Source: Saprospiraceae bacterium | Lineage (GTDB): Bacteria; Bacteroidota; Bacteroidia; Chitinophagales; Saprospiraceae | Assembly: GCA_020627705.1 (NCBI GenBank) | Contig: JAHDGJ010000014.1 | Coordinates: 23,931 to 87,930 of the forward strand | Length of the DNA: 64,000 bases | Reading direction: 5' to 3' | In this document: one piece after another, positions 33,140-40,824 of the stretch | How positions within the stretch are numbered: position 1 is the first letter of the stretch | Layout of the letters: every line of letters begins with the position of its first letter | Notes under the pieces: generated by a model | The model's database searches: none | What the model was told of the DNA's origin: nothing | The model's input: the letters and a program-made list of their open reading frames with translations, nothing else | Translations under genes and position numbers: made by a program

Positions 33140-33574
33140 CTAGCAATTTGAAATTTTATTAACTCTTCGAGCGTGTCTGCCGCCTTCAAAAGATGTTTTA
33201 AGAAAAGTAGAAACAATAATCGAAGCCATTCTGCGGCTAATAAATCGGGCGGGCAGAGAAACGATGTTGGCGTCATTGTGCTGGCGAGCCAATACTGCCA
33301 AGGATTGTTTCCAACAAATCGCGGCTCGAACATTTGGATATTTATTGGCTGTCATAGAAACACCATTTGCACTGCCACAAATCAAAATCCCTTTTTCTAC
33401 TTTCTGCTCATTTACCAATTTGGCTACAGGATGGACAAAATCTGGATAATCTACAGATTGGGTAGAATGTGTCCCTAGATCTAAAACGTCATATCCTTTA
33501 CTACTTAATGATCGTTTAAGCATTTCTTTATACTCAAAACCGGCATGATCACAGCCAATAGCAATTTTTATCAT
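33140..33574 (-). CDS. rpiB: Ribose-5-phosphate isomerase B
   Basis: The 144-residue isomerase interconverts ribose 5-phosphate and ribulose 5-phosphate in the pentose phosphate pathway. The N-terminal CDHAGFEYK (D9, H10) and the catalytic Cys66 in ICGSANGVSMTANK are present, with HNDANIVSLPARF and the phosphate-binding C-terminus FEGGRHARRV. The enzyme is full length. Its start overlaps the stop of the upstream DUF2723 gene by 4 bp, so the genes are translationally coupled. Confidence 0.95.
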   Translation of the reverse strand: MIKIAIGCDHAGFEYKEMLKRSLSSKGYDVLDLGTHSTQSVDYPDFVHPVAKLVNEQKVEKGILICGSANGVSMTANKYPNVRAAICWKQSLAVLARQHNDANIVSLPARFISRRMASIIVSTFLKTSFEGGRHARRVNKISNC

Positions 33575-36500
33575 TGAGGAGATTGTCTTAAACTTCTAAA
33601 ATCGTATTCTCTAAATTTCTCTTTAATGCCAGCGGCATATTCCTGATCTTCTAACTTATCGACACCTTGAAGAAGGTCATTTATAGCTCTAAAGGTTAAT
33701 CTTAAATCTGTATCGAAGCTGCTTCTAACATTATCATCGAGTGTATTAAAGAAGGTGATCCTTTCGTCTGTATCTTTTTCCAGAATTTCAAAATGTTTTC
33801 TTCCTTCAGTTACATTTCCTGTCTGTAATAAAACATCAATAAATGGATAAACGGTAGCGTCGTACGGGAAATTATGATGTGGAAAAGCCGCAAAATATTT
33901 ATTAGCGATATCAGCAGCTCTTGCATTATCGCCTTTTTTGATTAGTTCTTCTGTCGCACGTACCATGACCATTTTCATTGCTTGCACTTCCGCAGCATAG
34001 CTCTTATTGATATAGGTCTTTTCTTTATCAAAATTGCCCCATTTCCATTTATTCATAATGTTGTCATATGCTTTATCTACATCCATGCTTCCACTTCCGT
34101 AAATAAACATTCTGTCTTGAGGGCCTCGATTTTTTGTAGGTACCACCTTGAGACCTAAACCTTGAAGCTCCATATAATCATTTAGACCCATGAGCTTTTC
34201 GTTTTTACATGTAACTGCAAAGTAGATTGGGCGGTCATAAAGGTTGGAGCAAATAATATCCATAATCGCCAACTCATCTTTGGTATAAAAGTTTCCATTA
34301 AACGAAAACTCAAGGCGATCTACAATTGTACTGTCATTAGGACTAACAAGGCCATTGGAAATAGCTTTTTGCTTATCTATTGGCAGGTAGTATTTTTTTG
34401 TCGTTGCGATATGCTGAACTGACCCCGTTGTTGTAGGGAAGGCATTTCGTCGAGACTCTATGAAATTGAATTCTTGAAAAATATTTTTGGGTGTCAAGAG
34501 GGCAGGGCTGTTGTCCGTCTTGCGCGCCATATCATAGAAAAACAATTGATTGTTGTTTCTACCACGATACGTTTCGGTACTGAGACTTAATTTAATCGGA
34601 GGAGAATCATTGACCTTATTTCTTAGCTTTTCTATATACCAATCGACTTGAATCAAACTCAAGTTTACAACTCTTACATCTCGACGAATTCCTTCTACTT
34701 CTTGGGCATACCACACAGGGTAGGTGTCATTATCTCCATAAGTAAAGATGATCGCGTTGGGTTCGCAAGATTCTAGGAAGTTTGCGGCGTAATCTCTCGT
34801 CGCATAATGTCCTCTTCTGCTGTGGTCATCAAAATTTTGCGTCAGCATAATCATTGGGGCACTCAGCGCCAATGCAAAACCAATTATGGCAGGCGTCGGA
34901 CCTGATATTTTTTCTTTTAGCATGGAGTAAATAGCGACCACGGCCATCCCAATCCAAATACAAAAAGTAAATATTGAACCTGCCAAAACGTAATCTCTTT
35001 CTCGAGGTTCTTGAGGCGGTTGATTGGAATACAGAATAATACCAATACCCGTGATTAAAAACAAAACCAACAAAGCAGAAAAGTCTTTAGATCTTTTATA
35101 GAGATGAAAGAAAAACCCAAAGAACCCAAAAAGAAACGGCAAAAAGTAATAGTGATTTTCTGCTTGATCTTTCATGGATTCAGGCATAAGGCTATCGTCA
35201 AATAGTCGATTGCTATCTACAAAAGAAAATCCTGACTCCCAATTTCCATCACTAACATCCCAAGGGAAAAATCCTTGTTCCCCATTTTGACGTCCTACAA
35301 AATTCCACATGAAATATCTGCCATACATGTACTTTATTTGGTACTGCCAAAAATACTTGAGGTTATAACCCATGCCCGGTCTTCCCCTGGGAACTTTGCC
35401 GTTATAGACGTATTCTCTCCAAGCTTCATGAAGAGGCTCCCTATCCGTATGTCCAATCCTAGGGAAAAGAATTTTGTCTTTTTGGTTATAGACATAGGTT
35501 AGTTTTTCATCTGTGATTTCATATTTATCTCCAACTCTTCCATATCTATCTTCTCGAAGTGTTTTTTCTGGAACTGGTTTTGCGTGATATTTTGGTCCAT
35601 AGAGTAATGGCCGTTCTCCGTATTGTTCTCTGTTGAGATAAGGCAACAAACGCATTGCATCACTTGGCGTGTTCATATTTATGGGCGTATCGGCATTTGC
35701 CCGAATAGGCACTACACCTAAAGTAGAAAATCCGATAACGGTCATGGCTAATGCCATGGTAATAAGCTGAAGGTGATAATTTTTATACGAATGCGAAAGC
35801 TTAAATAAGCCAAACAAGATAGCGAAAACGATAAGCAGCGTAGGAATTAAACCAGAATGAATAGGCATTCCTAAAGAATTGACAACAAAGAGCTCTAAGT
35901 TTTTCCAAGTGGTTGGAATCCCCGCGATAATCCCTTTCATCACCAATGCTATAGCCATAACGCCTAAAACTAAACTAAGTCCCATTCCAAGGAAGGAAGC
36001 TTTTTTAGATTTTTTAAAATAGTAGAGCAAAGCAATGGCGGGAAAGGTTAGAATACTAAGTAAGTGAACACCAATAGAAAGTCCCGCACAATAAGCTGCT
36101 GCAATGATCCAACGATCCGCTTTTTTCGAATCTGGTAAGAAATAAAACTTGGTTGAAGCCCAAAAAGTAAGAGCTGTAAAAAAGGTTGACATAGCATACA
36201 CTTCGCCTTCCACAGCCGAAAACCAAATCGAAGTGGCAAAAGCGGTGGCCAATCCTCCAACAATTCCAGCTCCAGATAAGGCTAGGCGGTCCCCTAAAGT
36301 AGTTTCTTCAGATCTTCCAGAAATTACAAGCTTCCCAAACATCATGGTAATCCAACAAACAAGGGCAGCTGTTAGTGCAGTAAAGAATCCCGACATAAGG
36401 TTGACTGCAAAAGCAATATGAGTCGGATTGTCAGAAAAGACTTCTGCAATCCAAGTAAACATTCTACCTATTAACATAAACAGCGGTGCCCCTGGAGGGT

Positions 36501-36648
36501 GTACCACTTCCAATTTATAAGCAGCTAATATAAATTCACCACAATCCCAAAGACTGCCACTTGATTCGGCAGAAAAGAAATAGACGATGAAAGAGATCAA
36601 GAAAACCAACAAGCCAGAGATTCTGGAAGCACCTTTCAGATTATTCAT
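33571..36648 (-). CDS. DUF2723 multi-pass membrane protein (probable O-glycosyltransferase type)
   Basis: The 1025-residue protein has about a dozen transmembrane segments in its N-terminal 620 residues and a large soluble C-terminal part. It begins with the DUF2723 pattern: WDCGEFILAAYKLEVVHPPG near residue 35, an Asp/Glu-containing first loop as in protein O-mannosyltransferases and related GT-C enzymes. Later come WFSAVEGEVYAMSTFF and QPPQEPRERDYVLAGS. The family is large in Bacteroidota. A GT-C glycosyltransferase role, perhaps in protein O-glycosylation, is inferred from fold likeness; the substrate is unknown. It heads the operon with rpiB, the M28 peptidase and pyrD. Confidence 0.85.
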   Translation of the reverse strand: MNNLKGASRISGLLVFLISFIVYFFSAESSGSLWDCGEFILAAYKLEVVHPPGAPLFMLIGRMFTWIAEVFSDNPTHIAFAVNLMSGFFTALTAALVCWITMMFGKLVISGRSEETTLGDRLALSGAGIVGGLATAFATSIWFSAVEGEVYAMSTFFTALTFWASTKFYFLPDSKKADRWIIAAAYCAGLSIGVHLLSILTFPAIALLYYFKKSKKASFLGMGLSLVLGVMAIALVMKGIIAGIPTTWKNLELFVVNSLGMPIHSGLIPTLLIVFAILFGLFKLSHSYKNYHLQLITMALAMTVIGFSTLGVVPIRANADTPINMNTPSDAMRLLPYLNREQYGERPLLYGPKYHAKPVPEKTLREDRYGRVGDKYEITDEKLTYVYNQKDKILFPRIGHTDREPLHEAWREYVYNGKVPRGRPGMGYNLKYFWQYQIKYMYGRYFMWNFVGRQNGEQGFFPWDVSDGNWESGFSFVDSNRLFDDSLMPESMKDQAENHYYFLPFLFGFFGFFFHLYKRSKDFSALLVLFLITGIGIILYSNQPPQEPRERDYVLAGSIFTFCIWIGMAVVAIYSMLKEKISGPTPAIIGFALALSAPMIMLTQNFDDHSRRGHYATRDYAANFLESCEPNAIIFTYGDNDTYPVWYAQEVEGIRRDVRVVNLSLIQVDWYIEKLRNKVNDSPPIKLSLSTETYRGRNNNQLFFYDMARKTDNSPALLTPKNIFQEFNFIESRRNAFPTTTGSVQHIATTKKYYLPIDKQKAISNGLVSPNDSTIVDRLEFSFNGNFYTKDELAIMDIICSNLYDRPIYFAVTCKNEKLMGLNDYMELQGLGLKVVPTKNRGPQDRMFIYGSGSMDVDKAYDNIMNKWKWGNFDKEKTYINKSYAAEVQAMKMVMVRATEELIKKGDNARAADIANKYFAAFPHHNFPYDATVYPFIDVLLQTGNVTEGRKHFEILEKDTDERITFFNTLDDNVRSSFDTDLRLTFRAINDLLQGVDKLEDQEYAAGIKEKFREYDFRSLRQSPQ

Positions 36649-36828
36649 AGATTAATACGTTACGGGCTCTTTTAAAAATGCTAAAGGTAATTATATATAG
36701 TGTACAGTTATTACTCCGAATTAACGTAAATCAATAAATAGAATTGTATTTGGAGCAATTTGGTCGAAAAAAGGCCAAATAAGCCATTAATTTGAATCGT
36801 ATTATTTTCGTATTGAATATAGTACAGC

Positions 36829-36951
36829 ATGAAATTTATTTTTTGGGGAATTGTTGCTTTTTTGGCATACCGCTTTTACATCGGTCAAAAAAGTATTTCT
36901 GATGCATCGGATGAGTCAACGGAGTATACAGATTACGAAGAATTAGATTAA
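36829..36951 (+). CDS. Small single-pass membrane protein (40 residues)
   Basis: The frame reads MKFIFWGIVAFLAYRFYIGQ, then an acidic tail (DESTEYTDYEELD). One hydrophobic helix is followed by a strongly acidic cytoplasmic or periplasmic tail. Its TAA shares the A with the ATG of the next gene (1-bp overlap), a strong sign of translation. Similar short proteins are frequent in Bacteroidota, where they are unnamed. Confidence 0.7.
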   Translation: MKFIFWGIVAFLAYRFYIGQKSISDASDESTEYTDYEELD

Positions 36952-37640
36952 TGGAAAACGCTTTATCATCGCTCATTAAGTTTAAGTCTCGTAAGATTCT
37001 TATTGCCCAAAAGCCCTCTGGGATGAGTTCTCAAATTAATAGAGACTCAAACAAGTCCTTACAGGATCTTCTGGAAATTTATTTAAAGAGAAAAATCAAT
37101 ATAATATCTAGGTTGGATAGACCAGTCAGTGGGCTCGTTGTTTTTGCTATGGACAAGAAAAGTGCTTCTGTGGTTTCTGAATGGCAAAGAAATAAATGGA
37201 TACAAAAGAAGTATTTAGCCCTTGTAGAAAAGAGACCCACCTTGGTCGAAGGAAAACTGGAGCATTTTCTTGTCAGAAATGCAAAAAACAGGAAGGCCAT
37301 AGTTCAGAATGTAAAAGTGAACAACGCTAAAAAAGCCGTATTACATTATAAGGTTTTAAAAAGTTTTGAAAATTATTCCTTGTTGGCAATTACGCCTGAT
37401 ACGGGACGATTCCATCAGATTCGGGCGCAACTGGCTTATGCCGGTTTTCCAATTAAAGGGGATGTAAAATATGGCGCAAGAAGATCAAACAAGGATAAAT
37501 CCATACACCTGCATTGTCATCAAATCGAGTTGAAAACTAAGGAAGGAGAAAAACCAGAAGCTGTTTTTGCCGACACACCTACTTCGGATGGCCTTTGGTT
37601 GGATGTATCAAAATACTTAATCGATTCAAATGAATCTTGA
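36951..37640 (+). CDS. RluA-family pseudouridine synthase
   Basis: The 229-residue enzyme lacks an S4 domain and has the catalytic Asp in ISRLDRPVSGLVVFA (RLDxxxSG form). Other family segments are LIAQKPSGMSSQ, KKYLALVEKRPT, LAITPDTGRFHQIRAQLA and GDVKYGARR. It converts a uridine to pseudouridine in rRNA or tRNA; the target site cannot be assigned. It overlaps the small membrane protein gene by 1 bp and the VOC gene by 11 bp, so the three form an operon. A second RluA-family gene is at 46220. Confidence 0.92.
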   Translation: MENALSSLIKFKSRKILIAQKPSGMSSQINRDSNKSLQDLLEIYLKRKINIISRLDRPVSGLVVFAMDKKSASVVSEWQRNKWIQKKYLALVEKRPTLVEGKLEHFLVRNAKNRKAIVQNVKVNNAKKAVLHYKVLKSFENYSLLAITPDTGRFHQIRAQLAYAGFPIKGDVKYGARRSNKDKSIHLHCHQIELKTKEGEKPEAVFADTPTSDGLWLDVSKYLIDSNES

Positions 37641-38016
37641 AATAGAAAACACTGGATTTATTCTTTATACCCGAAAATTTAAGGACTGCATCAAGTTTTA
37701 CAAAGATGTATTGGGTCTAAAGGTCATGTATACCAAAGAGGACCTTACATGTTTTGAATTTGGAGGCTCTTATCTCATGGTGGAACTTGGAGACAAGTTG
37801 GAGGTACCCGATGTTATTTTAAATCGAGATTTGACTTGTCTTAGAATTAATGTAAAGGATGTCAAAAAAGCGTGTCATATTTTGGATAAAGCCCAAATTA
37901 CGTATAGCTATAATGAATTTGAGTGGGGCACCATTGCTAAGTTTAAAGATCCAGATGGAAACCTCATAGGATTTCGATCAAACCAGGAGCACGTTACGGA
38001 TCAACAAAATTTTTAG
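37630..38016 (+). CDS. VOC-superfamily (glyoxalase/dioxygenase fold) protein
   Basis: The 128-residue protein has the beta-alpha-beta-beta-beta modules of the vicinal-oxygen-chelate superfamily: LYTRKFKDCIKFYKDVLG..., FEFGGSYLMVELG, then the second half ending AKFKDPDGNLIGF, the typical C-terminal VOC signature. Metal-binding residues cannot be fixed with certainty. Members act as glyoxalases, dioxygenases or resistance proteins. Its start lies inside the end of the RluA gene (11-bp overlap). Substrate unknown. Confidence 0.88.
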   Translation: MNLEIENTGFILYTRKFKDCIKFYKDVLGLKVMYTKEDLTCFEFGGSYLMVELGDKLEVPDVILNRDLTCLRINVKDVKKACHILDKAQITYSYNEFEWGTIAKFKDPDGNLIGFRSNQEHVTDQQNF

Positions 38017-38053
38017 ATTTTAATTATTTCAATTCTTCTCTTCGGTCTCGGAG

Positions 38054-38061
38054 TATATTTG
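38054..38061 (+). promoter_or_regulatory. -7 promoter element of thiL
   Basis: TATATTTG fits TAnnTTTG and lies 19 bp before the thiL ATG. The -33 region is not a good match. Confidence 0.45.
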
Positions 38062-38080
38062 CATAAAATTCTACGGTACA

Positions 38081-39142
38081 ATGGCAGATAATTTTAACAA
38101 GACAGATGTAAACGAACTAGGAGAATTTGGTTTAATAGATCGTTTGACACAAGAATTTGTCACAGAGAACCCTTCAACACATAAGGGTATTGGTGACGAT
38201 GCTGCTGTATTAAAAATGGGTGAAAAGGCATTGCTCGTTTCGACAGATATGTTAATTGAAGGCATTCATTTTGACTTGATGTACACGCCCTTAAAACACC
38301 TTGGTTATAAGTCAGTGGTTGTTAATCTCTCTGATATTTATGCGATGAATGGGCAGCCGAAGCAGATCACCTTGTCTATTGCAATCTCGAGCAAATATAC
38401 CGTAGAGGCCTTGGAAGAATTTTATGAAGGGGTATTTCTGGCTTGTAAAAATTACAAAGTAGATTTGATTGGTGGAGATACCACTTCTTCTCCCAAAGGT
38501 ATGTCCATTAGTGTTACAGCGATAGGCGAGGCTGATTTAGAAAAAGTGGTATATAGATCAGGTGCCAAACCTGGGGATATTTTATGTGCAACAGGAAATT
38601 TTGGGGCGGCATATTTGGGATTACAAATTTTAGAAAGAGAAAAGCAGATTTATTTGTCGAATCCAGGAATACAACCAGACCTTGAAAACCAGGACTATAT
38701 TGTTGGCAGACAACTTAGACCCGAAGCAGGGAGACAGACCATAGGTTATTTCGAAAAACATGGCTTTAGACCAACAGCTATGATTGATGTTTCGGACGGA
38801 TTAACCTCTGATCTATTTCATATTTGTAGGCAGTCTGGTGTGGGAGCGTATATCGAGGAAGGCAAAGTTCCTATTCACCCAGATACAGAAAAGATGGCGC
38901 TTCAGTTTAACATGGACCCTATTACTGCTGCCTTAAATGGAGGAGAAGATTACGAACTTCTTTTTTCTATTGATCCCAGCGATCTAGAACATGTAAGATA
39001 TATGCCTGGAGTATTCATCATTGGTGAAATTACAAAGGCAGACGATGGAATAAAATTGCACACTACAGGTGGAAATATTCATGACATGCAGGCACAAGGA
39101 TGGAATCACTTTAAAAACAACAACCCGTCGAAAGACAATTAG
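38081..39142 (+). CDS. thiL: Thiamine-monophosphate kinase
   Basis: The 353-residue enzyme of the PurM/HypE fold phosphorylates thiamine monophosphate to the active diphosphate. Motifs: GIGDDAAVLKM and STDMLIEGIHFDL (N-terminal ATP and Mg sites), VVNLSDIYAMNGQPKQ, LIGGDTTSSPKG, MIDVSDGLTSDL and LNGGEDYELLFS. All acidic metal ligands are in place and the length is normal. It is preceded by its own -7 box and is convergent with trmB. Confidence 0.95.
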   Translation: MADNFNKTDVNELGEFGLIDRLTQEFVTENPSTHKGIGDDAAVLKMGEKALLVSTDMLIEGIHFDLMYTPLKHLGYKSVVVNLSDIYAMNGQPKQITLSIAISSKYTVEALEEFYEGVFLACKNYKVDLIGGDTTSSPKGMSISVTAIGEADLEKVVYRSGAKPGDILCATGNFGAAYLGLQILEREKQIYLSNPGIQPDLENQDYIVGRQLRPEAGRQTIGYFEKHGFRPTAMIDVSDGLTSDLFHICRQSGVGAYIEEGKVPIHPDTEKMALQFNMDPITAALNGGEDYELLFSIDPSDLEHVRYMPGVFIIGEITKADDGIKLHTTGGNIHDMQAQGWNHFKNNNPSKDN

Positions 39143-39145
39143 GAA

Positions 39146-39832
39146 TTAAAGAGTATAACGGATATACTTTATAATACGACCATCCTCCAAATGTGATTTT
39201 TCGTAGTACGTTTTTATTTCTAGTTCGGGAAAATCAAGTGGTTGTGCATAAATGTTATCATTTTGATATAACACTTTGATGCGGGGATCATCTTTTACAA
39301 CTTCATTTGTATGTTGCCACAATTCGTTTGAATCCGTTTTTAATTGAACAATTCCCTGAGGTTTAAGGAATTTTCGATATAAATCGTGAAAATTATGATT
39401 GGTGAGCCTTCGATTGGCTTTGCTTTTTTTTAGAAAGGGATCTGGAAAAGTGATCCATATTTCATCTATTTCATTTTCCTCGAAGAAATTGTCAATACAT
39501 TCTATTCTAGCTCGTAAGAATGCAACATTAGATAAGGATTTATCTTTTGCTTGATTCGCGCCCTTCCAAATTCTCGCCCCTTTAACATCAACACCGATAA
39601 AATTTCGATCAGCGTACATATCTCCTAGCGCCACACTATATTCTCCTCGACCACAGGCTAGTTCTAAAACAATTGGATTGGCGTTTTGGAAATGCGTATT
39701 CCATTTTCCTTTCATCTCTACAATCTTACCGTTTTGTGTCTCTAAGGTTGGTTTTTCAGGATCAAAACATTGATAGACATTGTCTAATCCAAGCAAATCC
39801 TCAAACTTCTTAAGCTTATTTCGTTTTCCCAT
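39146..39832 (-). CDS. trmB: tRNA (guanine-N7-)-methyltransferase
   Basis: The 228-residue methyltransferase makes m7G46 in the tRNA variable loop. SAM-binding motif: LELACGRGEYSVALG. The family core is NFIGVDVKGARIWKGANQA, then IWITFPDPFLKKSKANRRLT (PDPWPK-type motif) and FLKPQGIVQLKTDSNELWQ. The 60-residue N-terminal part is typical of the Bacteroidota form. Its stop is 3 bp from the convergent thiL end. Confidence 0.95.
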   Translation of the reverse strand: MGKRNKLKKFEDLLGLDNVYQCFDPEKPTLETQNGKIVEMKGKWNTHFQNANPIVLELACGRGEYSVALGDMYADRNFIGVDVKGARIWKGANQAKDKSLSNVAFLRARIECIDNFFEENEIDEIWITFPDPFLKKSKANRRLTNHNFHDLYRKFLKPQGIVQLKTDSNELWQHTNEVVKDDPRIKVLYQNDNIYAQPLDFPELEIKTYYEKSHLEDGRIIKYIRYTL

Positions 39833-39927
39833 CTTAAAAAAATGTAAAAGTAAGGCATTCGAGGGCTTGTTTTGAAAGTCTTATACGTTAGTGATTATAG
39901 TTTTACTTTTGTCACTCAAATTTTAAC

Positions 39928-40824
39928 ATGATGCTACGTAGTCTGGTTTTTGTTTTGTGTTCTTTTTGTTTTACTGCTGCTTTTTCGCAGTCCTTCAATA
40001 TTGGTGTAAGAGCAGGGTTAAACTATAGTCAATTTCGAGGGCCTTTAGAACTTAATGAAGAATACAGCTTTAATAGCGGGTTTCATTTTGGTATCAGTTA
40101 CCAACAAAATTTGGTTGATAATTTTGGCATTAGAGCAGAATTGCAATACACCCAAATTGGGGGCACTAAATCGTATTCTGGACCAGGATATTATGTGTTA
40201 CGTTTTGGAGAAAACACGCAGTTTGAACCAGGAACATTTACTGCAATTGATCGAGATAACGATGGTACAGCCGAGTCACCTGGATATTTATTAGAAGTAT
40301 CTAATGCTTATTTAAACATTCCTATTACTGCCCATTATAGAATAAACTCCAAGTTTGAATTATTGGGTGGAGCATATTTGGGCTTTTTAATTAACCCGAC
40401 GGCAAATGGTGTTTTGAGGTTTGACTCGACAGAGAGCCCTTTGGATATCTTTTTTCAGCAAACCTTGAGTTACAACTATTACATGGACGAACCGTTGGAG
40501 TTCACTGGACAAGGAGGGATAACAACGGTTTTTGTTGATGACGAACCTATAAGCGTTGCAAGAGTAGCAAAGGCATATTATCAGCAAGTAGAAAAAAACA
40601 GAAGTACGTATAAAGTTTTAGACCTTGGGCTAATTGGTGGATTGAATTATTATTTCAACAAAGGCTTTTATGCTGGTGCTCGAGTGAATTATGGACTTTT
40701 GGATGTAACTAGGACTGGCTTGGACTTTTCTTTAATTGAATATAATTCAGACGAATCCTTTATCACGAGAGAAGATAAAGACACCAACATGACCTTAGAA
40801 TTTTCGTTAGGCTTTAAATTTTAA
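39928..40824 (+). CDS. Outer-membrane beta-barrel protein (PorT-like family)
   Basis: The 298-residue protein has a signal peptide (to about 22, ending AAFSQ) and alternating-hydrophobicity strands starting FNIGVRAGLNYSQFRGP, the usual start of the porin-family barrel with OMP_b-brl fold. It ends in a strand with terminal Phe (MTLEFSLGFKF), the BAM recognition signature. It has calcium-binding-like loop sequence IDRDNDGTAESPG. It is probably an outer-membrane barrel of 8-10 strands. No specific transport role can be stated. It overlaps the end of the convergent TonB receptor gene by 4 bp. Confidence 0.85.
   Translation: MMLRSLVFVLCSFCFTAAFSQSFNIGVRAGLNYSQFRGPLELNEEYSFNSGFHFGISYQQNLVDNFGIRAELQYTQIGGTKSYSGPGYYVLRFGENTQFEPGTFTAIDRDNDGTAESPGYLLEVSNAYLNIPITAHYRINSKFELLGGAYLGFLINPTANGVLRFDSTESPLDIFFQQTLSYNYYMDEPLEFTGQGGITTVFVDDEPISVARVAKAYYQQVEKNRSTYKVLDLGLIGGLNYYFNKGFYAGARVNYGLLDVTRTGLDFSLIEYNSDESFITREDKDTNMTLEFSLGFKF

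Noticed and set aside
31542..33146. Start of the M28 peptidase at 33146
   Set aside because: The six extra codons would spoil the signal peptide and overlap rpiB by 7 bp; the next Met fits better.
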